NCBI GenBank assembly: GCA_007026445.1
Contig: VDMD01000019.1
Span: 248,001 to 312,000, forward strand
Reading direction: 5' to 3'
Length of the DNA: 64,000 nucleotides
Origin: Schizophyllum amplum
Lineage: Eukaryota; Basidiomycota; Agaricomycetes; Agaricales; Schizophyllaceae
A program made the position numbers and the translations under genes. Below the pieces are notes generated by a model. The model had not been told where the DNA came from. It did no database searches and worked only from the letters and a program-made list of their open reading frames with translations. Shown in pieces: positions 9,735 through 21,500 of the stretch; the stretch's first letter is position 1, and every line of letters starts with the position of its first letter.

Positions 9735-12699
9735 GTGCAATACTGGCGGCTTGCCCTATGCTGGGCCGCAGCCATTGATCCTGATCCTGTCGACCCCTCT
9801 ACTCGCTATGAAACACGCCCGCTCATCGATTGGTGGTCCACCGAAACGGAGAGAAGAGGCGGGCGACTCGCCTCGAATATTGCTGCTTCTCTTCGGACAC
9901 GAATGGAATCCTTGACGGAGCGAGGCACGCAATGCCTTATCGATCTGGGCGAGCGTACCCGACACAACCTCTGCCAGGAATTGCGCAACGCCTTTCCGCG
10001 TATGCCTACAGTTGAGGAGTGGCAGAACCTCCGAGACGCGACACAGTTCGAGGATGCTGTCGACCTGTGGGCTACCTTCGTGCGACGGATATGGAGTTTA
10101 GACGGTGCCATTCAGATGACGCGCGATCTTATCGCCTACGTCGATGCCGGTTCGCCGGACTTGGTCTCTTGTCCGCCTGTACGGGAGCACCAACACCGCC
10201 TTGGCCTCTGGCTACACGATGCTCCTGCCAAGTGGGTTCGGTTCTACCTTCATGCCGGCTACCCCGCGTTTATCAATCATCGGCTGGAGTCGCCGGCGCT
10301 GCTTCCCATTCACGAGGCCGCGGGATGGAGTGAGTCATGGAGGACGGAGCAGAACGTTCATCGCGACTACGACGAGGTGTGGGAAGAGATGGCGCGGCAG
10401 TTTTTGTGGGAAATCAGGCAGGATACTGGCAGCATCATCGTGTCACGCTGTCATGGCCGACCTACCCGGGAGGAGGAGATACCTTACGGCGACCCTCGCA
10501 ATTACGGCTTCGCCATGGGCGGGGAACCTATGCGTGATCGCCTCCTCCCTCGTCCTCGCCCTGCCACGCCCATCTGTGCAGCCAAACCCTCATCAGCAGT
10601 AGTACGGTCATCCGAACCCGGCACGGCAACGACAAGCTCGACAGCCACTACCTCCGCCGTGCCCGTCGAAGCCCCGCCAAGCTACACTACAGCGGCGCCG
10701 GGCGAGGTCATCTCGATCGAGAGTGACGACGAAAGGGTAACCTACCTCGTGCCGAGTCGGGACTCCTCGGCCTACAGCTATGCGTTGGACTACGTGGAGA
10801 TCGATCCTACCCGCGTGCGATGGATACGTCCCCCCACCATGATCGACATGCAGAGAGGCGCGCTCAGTACCACCTCCTTCGTGCCTGAGGATGTTATGAT
10901 CAACGGGCAGCCTCGGGTCATCTACCGCCAGGTCGGCCGTCGGCGAGGTAGCAGTCTCACTCCCTTCCACGATCGAGTTCTACAACGTATCGTGTACTTG
11001 ACTCGACGGTACGCTCCGCCCCCGGGTACCGTCGAACCCGAACGCTACGGCTTCCCTGGTCCCAACGCCTTATACTTTGGTATTCCCAACTCGGAGGGAG
11101 TTGCGCGTGCGCTACGACCATCCATCTGGTTATATCCCATACCGACTGCACAGACCGGACGATCCCTGGCGCGAGCGGGCACGGTTCCTACCCCCCCCCG
11201 CCCCGCACCAGCTACCGCTGCGCGATGCTGCAGTCGAGGTCAACTCTACGGTAGCCAACCCCGAGGACCTCCTTATGGAAACGATGGATGAATCAGACGA
11301 CGATGAGTTCGACTATGATGTGCCGATGGGCGAGCCCGTACCCCCCGCGCCACGGACGCCATCGCCTCCGCCCTTATACGAGCACGCCAGTCGGGACCGC
11401 TTGGCCGCCGCAGGACCCGCGGTCGACTCGATGGAGGTAGACACGGAGTCCGTCGTGCAAGGCGCGACCGTTGACCGCACGGAGGACGCTGGCTCCAGGC
11501 CCATTCCACCAGCAGACCCTGTCGTTGCCCCGGCGCCTACCCCCTTCACGGCTGAGGCCGCTTGGGCGCCTGTCTTCTCCGCGCCGATGCCTCCGTCGCC
11601 ACCCCCGGCCCGTCCTCCACCCTCCGCACCACGCGCTATGCGGACCATGATCCCTCCTGGCATACCAGGTGCCTTCGCTTCTTCCATCGACCCACCGCCG
11701 CGACCCCCCTCTCCGCGGGACGACCGCTACATCGTGGTCCGCGACATTCTACGTTGGGTCGGCGCGGCGGATCTGGAGAACGCCCTACGTATCTTGCTAG
11801 CAGCTGTTCCGGGTAACCGTCCGCGCTTGACCACTGCCTTGGGACGACCGGCCCGTCGTGGTGCTGGCGGTGGCGCCGCACCCTACAATCTCTATCTGCA
11901 GTTCGAGACAGCGGATGACGCGAGGCGCGTCCTGCGCCAGATGGGGCGCGTATGGAGCATTCGTACCTACGACTATCAAGGCCGCAACCGCGGGGAGAAC
12001 GGCGTCTTCAATGCTCGCTTTTATTCATTATGCGCGGAGCCCGTCTATCGCGACGCTGTCACGGCAGCCGACTCCTGGTCGTACCCTTGGCGCGCTGTGT
12101 ATGACTCCGCGTCCGGTCCATCGTCTTCCTCGACGATGCGGCATCCTTCGCCCGGTCGCGTGGAGGCGCAGCCACCTGCCCACACTCACGATCGCGCGAG
12201 CCACGCCAACGCCGCCGTCCGCGCCGGCTCATCGGGATGGGACTCAGTCGACTCCCTATCCACGCCTACCTCCTCCGCGTCGCCGTGGAGTGGCAGTGAC
12301 TTCGACCCACAGTCCGCCGCTAGCTGGGCCAATTCATCCTCTCTGTGGAACGACGCGTCACCCGCCGCTCCTCCCGTTGTCATCTCTGGGGGGCGTCTCT
12401 ACGTGGCGGCGGAATACGTCGCTCAGCACTCCGTCCCTAACATTACACCAGATCAGCTCGCGCCTCCACCCCGACAATCCCTGGCCAGCCGCCTGAGCAC
12501 ACCACCCCCGCAGCTTACCCTGCTCGACCGTCTAAGTCAGCCAGACAATCGTCAATCGCGGAGCCGCCGCCACGACAAGCAGCGCGCCCACCGTCCGCGC
12601 GGTTACACGCCGCCCGACGATCCGCCCGGGTTTCCGCGTCACCGTCGTGACCCACCACCACCCCCACCCCCTGCCGCCGGCCTGTCTACGCGCACTTGA
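9735..12699 (+). CDS. Large hypothetical protein in two overlapping frames, probably one frameshifted gene
   Basis: Family not recognised. The first frame (9735-11291) is open from 9720, without an ATG until about 9903, and reads like a globular protein with Trp-rich segments (PLIDWWSTE, KWVRFYLHAGYPAFINHRL). The second frame (11077-12699) is offset by +1. It continues coding-like sequence from PTRRELRVRYDHPSGYI, through an acidic patch (DESDDDEFDYD), a Pro-rich linker and a folded segment (RYIVVRDILRWVGAADLE through LQFETADDARRVLRQM, which recalls an RRM-like alternation of strands and helices). It ends in a Pro-rich tail with six Pro in a row. The switch falls around 11060-11100 and no spliceable intron is obvious, so a single-base indel is likely. 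The position beside a retroelement remnant leaves transposon origin open. Confidence 0.5.
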
Positions 12700-13340
12700 C
12701 TTCGTCAACCGCCTATCGCGACGTCTATACGTCCTACCTTCTTGCTGTGTCGTTCGGACTCTTGGGGGGGCGCTGTGAGGATCTATGCAATCATCTAGTA
12801 TGCTATCAGTATCAGTTATCTACGTATCACTACAAGAGCCCGGAACTTACCGCTTGCACGTGCCCGCGCGCATCTTCGGACCGCGACGGGACGGAATATA
12901 CACTTACTTCTTGACGCTTCACTACTCGTTCAATTGACTCGCCTCGCCGACGCTCAGCTCGTCTAAGCTGTGCCCCTGCCTGGGTACTGGCCGCTCGTCG
13001 TCCACGTTACGGACGCCCTAGCCGGGTAACCGCTACTAACTCACTAACAGTCACAGTTCGCCTAGCACGGTATCGCTCGCTCTCTCGCGCCAGAGACCCT
13101 TGCCGGGTTACCGCTCGTTCGCTTACGCCAAGCGCCCTAGCCGGGTCAGCAGCTATCTACGTCGTCGTACATCCGTACGCTACTCCTTCGCAGCCTGTCA
13201 CCGCCTCGCCGCCCTACGCTCTGCAGCTACGCGTGCGGCTCGGCCGCCTACTGGATCTGAAGACTTCCGAGGACGCTCTTACACAAGGGCGCAAGATCGC
13301 GTCGTCCCTCGGGGGCGAAGGCGTGTCGTCCCGTCGAAGG

Positions 13341-13484
13341 CGGGCGCGCTTCGTCCCGACGGATGCGGGCGTGCTTCGTCTCGACCAATGTGGGCGCGCT
13401 TCGTCCCGACGGATGCGGGCGCGCTTCGTCTCGACCAATGTGGGCGTGCTTTGTCTCGATGAGGGCGGGCGTGCTTCGTCTCGG
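13341..13484. repeat. Minisatellite, about 23-bp module
   Basis: About six modules alternate two versions: GCGCGCTTCGTCCCGACGG and GCGTGCTTCGTCTCGACCA, each followed by a short ATG-containing spacer. The array degrades at its right end. Confidence 0.8.
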
Positions 13485-13618
13485 TAAGGACAGGCGCACC
13501 TCGTCTGCGTCCTTCGGAGGAGGGCGCGCTCGGCGAAGTCCTCGACGTGCTGTTCACGGTGCTTTTCACAACGATCAGCTCGACGCGCCGCGTCCACGGC
13601 GCCTGCAACGTGTGGTTT

Positions 13619-13756
13619 TACGACTCCCTCGACGTATGGTTCACGACTCCCTCGACATGCGGTTCACGACTCCCTCGACGTACGGTTCACGACTCCCTCG
13701 ACGTACGGTTCACGACTCCCTCGACATGCGGTTCACGACTCCCTCGACGTACAGTT
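13619..13756. repeat. Minisatellite, 23-bp unit, six copies
   Basis: The unit is CGACTCCCTCGACGTACGG followed by TTCA. Copies differ mainly at GTACGG, GTATGG or ATGCGG, so the array is young. Confidence 0.85.
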
Positions 13757-13857
13757 TGCAAAGCGCTCCTCCTCGCGTCAGTCCTTCCTCAGCCTCGTAA
13801 TTCGCAACGTTCTCGAGGTACGGCGGACCGGGCTACGAAGCCGTTGATGTACGGTTC

Positions 13858-14066
13858 AGGACGCCGCCGACGTGCGGGTTAGGACGCCGCCGACGTGCGG
13901 GTTAGGACGCCGCCAACGTGCGGGTTAGGACGCCGCCAACGTGCGGTTCAGGACGCCGCCGATGTGCGGGTTAGGACGCCGCCGACGTGCGGTTCAGGAC
14001 GCCGCCGATGTGCGGGTTAGGACGCCGCCGACGTGCGGGTTAGGACGCCGCCGACGTGCGGGTTAG
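13858..14066. repeat. Minisatellite, 23-bp unit, about nine copies
   Basis: The unit is GGACGCCGCCGACGTGCG followed by GGTTA or GTTCA. Variation is confined to GAC/AAC/GAT and the GGTTA/GTTCA alternation. Most copies contain GGGTTAGG at the unit boundary. Confidence 0.85.
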
Positions 14067-14121
14067 AACACCCTCATTCCTCCTGGCTCATCAAGCCCTC
14101 GACGTGCGGTTACGAGGCCCT

Positions 14122-14218
14122 CCTCGCAAACTACCTCGTCCTCGCAAACAACCTCGTCCTCGCAAACTACCTCGTCCTCGCAAACTACCTCGTCCTCGCG
14201 AACTACCTCATCCTTGCG
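14122..14218. repeat. Minisatellite, 18-bp unit, about five copies
   Basis: The unit is CTCGCAAACTACCTCGTC, and the copies are almost identical. Confidence 0.85.
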
Positions 14219-14289
14219 GTATACGAAGTCCTAGTCCTCATCGTGGGTCATGAAGCCGGGAGCCCTCCTTCCTCCGATGTGCGAAGCCA

Positions 14290-14361
14290 GCGACGCCGCG
14301 TAGTAGTCGCCGACGCCGCGTAGTAGTCGCCGACGCCGCGTAGTAGTCGCCGACGCCGCGT
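14290..14361. repeat. Minisatellite, 20-bp unit, about 3.5 copies
   Basis: The unit is CGCGTAGTAGTCGCCGACGC; the full copies are identical. Confidence 0.85.
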
Positions 14362-14437
14362 ACGAGGGCCCGGTCATTTTCATCGTCGCAGCGTCGTGCC
14401 GAATTGAACCCTCGGTGCCGAGGGCGCATCCTTGTGC

Positions 14438-14529
14438 CGCATAATTGAGCAGGATTCGCCGCATAATTGAGCAGGATTCGCCGCATAATTGAGCAGGATT
14501 GGCCGCATAATTGAGCAGGATTGGCCGCA
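14438..14529. repeat. Minisatellite, 22-bp unit, about four copies
   Basis: The unit is CCGCATAATTGAGCAGGATT followed by CG or GG. It is AT-richer than its neighbours, which shows that the adjacent arrays arose independently. Confidence 0.85.
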
Positions 14530-15598
14530 GGGCGCCGGAGGAATCGATCGTGACCGAAGCTCGCCGCGACTCTTCTTATTCGCCGTGCCACTCTTCTAGA
14601 GTCTTCTTATTCGTCTCGCATTCTCCTCACTTCAGTGACCTCTTGCGCCCTCATTCTGCTCACTGGAGAAGGAGATCGTCCTCAGCGTCGAACCTTTTCC
14701 GGTCATCCAGTGGGCCTTTTGAATCGTGTTCAATCACGAAGACGGTGTTTCTCTTGTTCTCCTCCATATCACACATCGCGATCGGACAGCGGGGATGACG
14801 CTGAGCGGAAGCTTACTACCCCGCACAATGGTCGGTACGATATACGGAGGCTCAGTGATGTCCCTCTCGTCTTACGTCTCATCCCACTGTGGGCGGAAAT
14901 GAACAGCGATGTGTACTAGAAGATGGTGCTCGGTCAGACTTAGGTGGAAGAGGGGCGCGCGTCGAGCTGGCGTCGAGCGACGCGATGAATTTTGATCACC
15001 GTCATCATGACCCCGCAGTGCCAGTGGAATGCGGGGCAGGAGGCGGGGTAAAAGCCAGGGCTTACGCAAATCGTGCCACGTAATTCGTCCCGAATAGACT
15101 TCAATGTTTCTGCTCTGAGACGCGATGAGCTGCGTGGGACGTTGACGCGGTAGAACTCGAGGTCGAGCCGGACTTAAAGTCGCTGTGTATGGAGGCCATT
15201 GAGAGGCAGGAGTGCAATCGGTCCATCGGCCGCTGCACGGCAGCAGGCGCCGGCCGCGGCGAGGAGGTCACGAGTGGCGCGCTAGCCTATCAGGAGGCAG
15301 GGATTCTCTGGGCGTGTCCGATGCGTCTGTGATGAATCATGACAGTAGATGTCCAGCGAAGCGTGACAGACCGAATACCAACACCATCTTCTCTCCTCCC
15401 CCCACCGCGACTTTCACGCGATCGGCGCTTGTTCGCATCTTGCTCCTGACTCTCATCATCAATCTGGAAGCGCAACCAACCACCGCGCGCGCTGCCCCCG
15501 AGTCTCTCCCGCCATTCATTCCATCTCGCGAAAGACGCGCATATAGCCTAGAACGGGGCGCATACAGTCAGCGCATACCCAACGAACGCCTTTCGATC

Positions 15599-18500
15599 AT
15601 GCCACCAGTCAAGTCGGGATCGGTCGAGCCCCAGGACTCGGACTCTTCGAACATCCAACCGTCGGACAGCACCATCAACGCCGCGTCGGGTTCAGCTACG
15701 AATGCCAGCTCCGTGCTGAAGGAGCGCAGGTTCAAGCTTAGCAGGTGCGTGGCTGTCTTTCGAACAACGAGCGCGTCGCTGACTTCGCATCGTAGAGCTT
15801 GCGATAGATGCCGGTGAGCACGCCCGTTCCCTCCTCGCGCTTCAGGTTCTTCCCCCTGTCCCCTTCTCGTTGTCCGCTATTCCATATCATGAGCCCTGCC
15901 CCGATCACGTTCGCCACGTCGTTCGAGTTCATCCAATCCCCATCCTTCTCGTTCGCGAACCCCCCACCCCGCGCGCCTTGCACAGCCCCCTACATATCCC
16001 CAAAGATTGCCGGCAAGGGCATCTGACGGGGGCTGCGTTCTAGCGCCGGCCGTCCCCTGGGCGCGTCTCGTGCCGTTCTCCTGAATGCATCTCGTGCTGT
16101 GCTCCGCGTCTCGTGCCATTCTCCTGGGCGCGTTCTCGTGCGAGGGGCGCGTGACCCTTTTGTGTTCCGCCCAGTTGTCCTGCTGTCGGACTAGTCTCGC
16201 TAGTCTCGTCCAGTATTGTTCAATCCACGCCCCACCATTCGTCCCCTGCGCCTCTCCTTCTCATTCACTCCGTCCGCCTTCTCATCCACTCCCTGCGCCT
16301 TCTCATTCGCTCCCTGCGCTTCATCCCTTCACCCTTCTTCTATCCCGTATACAAACTTTGGTCGCGTGCCGTCGTCAATCCCCTTACCCCTGAATCTGCA
16401 TCGCATTTTGTGTCGCGTGCGCGTATTCGCTGAGCGCGTGCGCGTGTTCGCAGATCGTGTCCGTTCTCGTTGTCTAGCGCATCCCCTCCCCATCTTCCTT
16501 CGCTCTGCTGTTTCTACTCCCTTCGATCTCCCAGTCCCCTTTGCTCTGCTAGTCCCCTTCGCTCTGCCAGTCCCCCTTCGCGCTCCTCGTCTCCCCCTTC
16601 GCGCTCCTCGTCTCCCCCTTCGCTCTCCTGGTCTCCTTCGGTCTCCTATCTCCACATGATATCCACGCTAACATCCCCTCCCTTCCATTCACGGGCTACC
16701 ACCCCCTCCCTTCCATACACGGGCTACCACCCCCTCCCTGATGCACTCGTGCTAACACCTCCCTCCACAGCCGCCGCCGCATCAAGTGCGACGAAGGCCA
16801 CCCCTGCCAGGCCTGCATCACCGCGAACTCGTCGTGCACGTTCGAGGAGCCGGGCAAGCGGACGCACCCGCATAAGTCGAAGTGCGTAGTGTGTTTCTTT
16901 TGGGATTCGGATGTTTCTCTTTGGGATTCGGGTCTTTTCTTGGGATTGGTGCACTGAGATAGCGTTGCTGACGGTCTTTGTTTTCTCTCGATCTCTCGTC
17001 CAACTCACGCGCCGCCTCTCAACTTCGTGCGCCTCTCGTCCTCGATGTACGACCGACTCTCGCCCTCGACGTACTACTTCGGTCTCGCCCTCGACGTACG
17101 ATCGCCTCTCGCCCTCGACGTACGACCATTGCTCGCCCTCCACATACGGCCGACTCTCAACACCCGTACGGCCTATCGAACGTTCTGACTTGCCTTACTC
17201 CCGACCATCACGGTGATATTAATCGCCTGTCATTATTCCATCGCCTGTCTTCATCTCATCGCCTGTTTTTACTATCCCATCGCCTGTCGTTACCCCATCG
17301 CCTGTCGTTATCCCATCGCCTGTCGTTATCCCATCGCCTGTCGTTATCCTCGCGCGCTCCCATCATTTCATCTTGTCGTCCATCCCATCCACTCACGTCG
17401 TCCACCTCATCCACTCACGTCGTCCCTCCCACCTCTCCCTCCTTCTACGCCCCACCCCCCCCCCCCCCCCCCCCACCCACCTCATCACTCCTCCCACCTC
17501 ACCCCTCCCGCCTTCCTTTTCGTCCCATCACCCCACCTCTCCAACACAGACGCACCGCCACGCTCGAAGACCGGATGCACGTCCTGGAGACGCTCATACA
17601 GGCGATCCCGCCCGCTGTGTTTGCGGCGAGTGGGTTGGGGAGTCAGGTGGGTTGTTTGTTTCCTTTGGGAGTGTGTGTTCCTTTGGGAGTGTGTGTTTGG
17701 TTGGTTTTTGTTTGGGGGAGGGGGTTTTGGGCTGTTCGGTTGGGACTGTGGTTTTGGGTTGTGGTTTTGTTTGGTTGGTTTGGGTTGTTCGGTTGGTTTT
17801 GTTGCTGGATGGGGGAGGGGTTTGGTTTTGTTGGTTTTGTGGTTGGGGTTTTTTGGGGATTGGGGCGGGTGTTGTACGGGGAGAGCGGCGCGAGGGGTAG
17901 GGGAGAGAGGGGCGGGCGCGGACGACGGGAGCCCTAGAGGGTTGAGGGATCGATGCGAGTACGAGCGGGCGCGGGTCGAGTATGAGTGCGTGTACGGTGG
18001 TCTCGAGGGAGGCGGGAGCTGGTCTTGCGGACGACTGGAGCTGGAGAGGGTCGAAGCCCAGTGGTCTTGAGGACGATCAGACCGGGCTCGATTCGAGGAC
18101 GCGAGCGCGCGTGCGGTGGTCTCGAGGACAACCAAATCGCGCTCGATCCGAGTACGCGGGCAGGCGTGTGGTAGTCGCGCGTCTCTCTGTACGAGCACGA
18201 CTATCTCGCGCGTCGTACGAGCACGTCTATCTCGCGCGTCGTACGAGCACGTCCATCGCGCGCGTCGAACGGCGTCGTACGAGCGCGTCCATCCGCGCGC
18301 GTTTCCAGCGCTAGACTGCTCAAGGCTGGCGCGTTTCCAGCGCGAGATCCGTCAGCTCGCGCGTTTCCAGCGCGAGACCCGTCAGCTCGCGCGTTCCCAG
18401 CGCGAGACCCGTCAGCTCGCGCGCTTCCAGCGCTAGACTGTTCAAGGCTCGCGCGTTTCCAGCGCTAGACCCGTCAGCTCGCGCGCGTCTGCAGCCCGAA

Positions 18501-21500
18501 TGTATTGCAAGCTCGGGTCTGCAGCCCGAACGCATAGCGATCTTGGGTGTGCATCTCGATACTAACGAACGTACAGGCACAGGCCGCGGTCCTTGGGAGC
18601 ACGGCGTCTATGTTCGCGGATGCGGTGAGTGCTTTTTTGATCCGCGTCGTTCTGTCGACCCGCGTTGTTCTTTCAACCGCGTAGTTCTCTCGACCGCGTA
18701 GTTCGGATAAGTATGCTGACGCACTTCGCAGAACGCCGCCCTTGCCTCGGATACCCTCCCGCCACAAACCAATGCGCCGGGTGTGCCGCCCGCGTCGCTG
18801 CACGGCTTGCCAATTATGAACCCGGCGTCGCATTTTACGCATCCGCCGTTACCGGTGCGTATTCTGTCCACTGTGTCACCGTCTACCACTTATGATGTAC
18901 GACTCTAACTGACGCATTATTCAGAATGGAGCACCTCTCGTCAACGGCGCGAGCGCGATGAACGGCGCGTCTGGCATGAACGGCGCGTCTGGCATGACCG
19001 GCGCGAATGGCGACATGTCTGCGGCGATCGACCGACTGGCGGAGGAGACGGGTCGGCATGTCGCTCAGTGCGACATATCTCTATGTCGACGACGAGGGGT
19101 ACACGCGGTGGCAGGGCGAGACATCGGGCTTGCCGTTGCTGGATCTGCTCGTGGAGATCCACGCGGTAGGGAATAGTGGCGCGGGAAGTACGTGCGGTGT
19201 AGTTGTTTTGAGGCGCGTTGTGCTTACGGTTTTCCTAGGTGATGGAACGGCGAGCGAGAGCGGTGAGTAACTGACATCTTTCGCTTCAGTGCCAAGTCGC
19301 TCGCTGCGGTCAAGTTGCTGACATGATAATTTCTTTAGGCGCAGCGCAGGAATCACCTATCGACTGGTTCCCGAATCGGTCGGAACGCAAGCCGGCGGAG
19401 GTGAACCCGGAGACGCTGTGGTTGCTCGTCACCAGCCACATCGCGCCCGACTTGATGGACGCGCTCGTCCAGACGTATCTGAGCACGAGCTACTATCTGC
19501 TACCCTTCCTCCACATCCCGACCTTCCTCAAAGACTACGGCAACCCGGCAAGTGGGGCGAACCGGTGAGTGATCGGTCGGGCTATTTCGAGCAGGTGATG
19601 CGTTGACTAACGCGTCTGCAGGGTTTCGCGAGCTTCATCGTCGCCATTTGTTGTTTGGCGAGTCGACATACGGACGATCCGCGTGCGCGCGCGGATCCGG
19701 GGACGGGGACGGCGCTCCCGGCTGGCGCTACCTCGGATGGTAGCGGGACCGGCCTGACCGCCGGCACTCAGTGGTTTGAGTTGCTTGGGCGATTACGGTC
19801 AGTCCTTCGCTCTATTGTCCTTCTCTTAAACTCACACCCATTCAGTACTCTCCCCGGCTCCGATCGGCCAACGCTATATGCTGTACACGCTGCCCTTGTT
19901 GCTGGTGTATACGCGACGGGACTGGGTCGGCTGAGCGCCGCGGCGGCACTCATCTCCGAGGCTGCGGCGCGGTGCGTGGACGCGGGACTGCACCGGAGCG
20001 CCGCGCACTACGACGTGTTCAGCGCGGTGGAGGACGAGGTGCGGCGGCGGACGTTTTGGTGCGTGTATGCGTGGGACAAGCAGCTCGCGGCGCACCTCGG
20101 GCGTCCGCCGGTGATGCGGCTGCGCGACTGCGACGTGGGCGAGCCGGCGCCTGTGGATGACGAGTACGTGACGGTGGACGGGTATGTGGGGAGGGACGGG
20201 GTCGTGAGGGAGCGGTATACGGCGGACGCGGCGCGCCCGGACTGTAGGATGGTCGCCTTCGTGGTGTGGGTGAAGATGATGGTGGTATTGGAGGCCGTGC
20301 TCGATGTGCCGCCGGCGAGGGAAGGTGAGTAATTTGCGTTGTGTTCATGCGCTTATACTGATGGTATGTTTAGAGCAGGGATCGTTCCTCTCTCGCGCAG
20401 GCGGTTTGGGTGGCGGGAGACGATCGGGACGAGGGGGAGGGAATGCGCTACGCGACGAGGAGACGATGCTGGACGAGGTGCATGTTAGCATCCCTTCGTT
20501 CTGGTGCCACAAGCATACCGCGTTCCCGCCGACGGCCGGTTATGGTGCGTTCGGCACGACGCCGCAGAGCTGTTGGTCGACGCCGCTCGCCGCGGAGACC
20601 CTGGTGAGTACGCTTAGTCCCTATTCGTGCGCTTGTTGACTGAAGATCGTTGTACAGGGAAGCGACGATGTGATTCGTGTGACGCAGGCCGTGCGGCTGC
20701 ACTGTACGGAGCAGTTTGTACGACTGCTGATTTACCGGCATCGGATCTCGCAGCTGGTAGCTGCGCGCGCGCAGGCGGCGGACCAGCAGGCGCAGGGTGT
20801 GCCGACGCCGTACAAGGCCAACGCGGCGGACACGGCGGCGAGGGAACGCGAAGCGATGGTGTCGGCCCATCGCTGTGCGCTACAGCTTGTCGCGGCATAT
20901 CTGCACGTCGCAACACGCGGATTGATGACATATTGTAAGTAGTCAGGCGCTTTCAGATGGCGACTTAGGGAAGGGCTGATGCTCATCCTTCAACAGACGG
21001 TGTGCATGTAATTCATCAGCTCACGCAAGCAGGGCGAGCCCTTGTCGCCGTGCTACTCAACTGCAAGTGCGACTGTGGACGGCAGGGTGAGGCGGCGTCG
21101 GAAGCGAACCCCGCTCGGCCAAATTGTCGATGCGGGCTCGAGCATCTGATTCCGTCGGCTATGGATGCGCTGCGCTCGTGCGTCGGGTTGTTGAGGCGGT
21201 TCAGCGGGCGCTACGTCTGCGGATTACGCTCGGGGGATCTGATGGAGGAGTTCTGTCGACGTGAGTACTCGCTCTTACATGACCGGTTGGAAAATACTTA
21301 CGGGATGGATCGGACAGTCACCGGCATACCGTTGGAGTCGAGTCATCGACAAGACGGGGATGAGAACCGACCTGCTTGGTTGCGTCCCGTGCGCAAAAAA
21401 TCTTCAGTGCGGAGCCCGTCGGGTGCGAGGGGAAGGGCGGACCACCGTGCGCGATCACGGTCGTTCATATCTGAACGCGGAAGGTATGTGGCGCTATACC

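Larger units (their letters stand above)
12700..15598. other. Intergenic DNA with a minisatellite cluster
   Basis: No gene supported. The 13.34-14.53 kb interval is a run of six unrelated minisatellites, annotated individually. The stretch 14.54-15.59 kb lies upstream of the transcription factor and presumably holds its promoter; no specific element could be recognised. Confidence 0.6.

Noticed and set aside
19540..19570. Use of the canonical-looking GTGAGT donor at about 19565 in the transcription factor
   Set aside because: With the acceptor at 19621 it shifts the frame and destroys the conserved GFASFIVAICC segment; the GC donor at 19548 keeps it.
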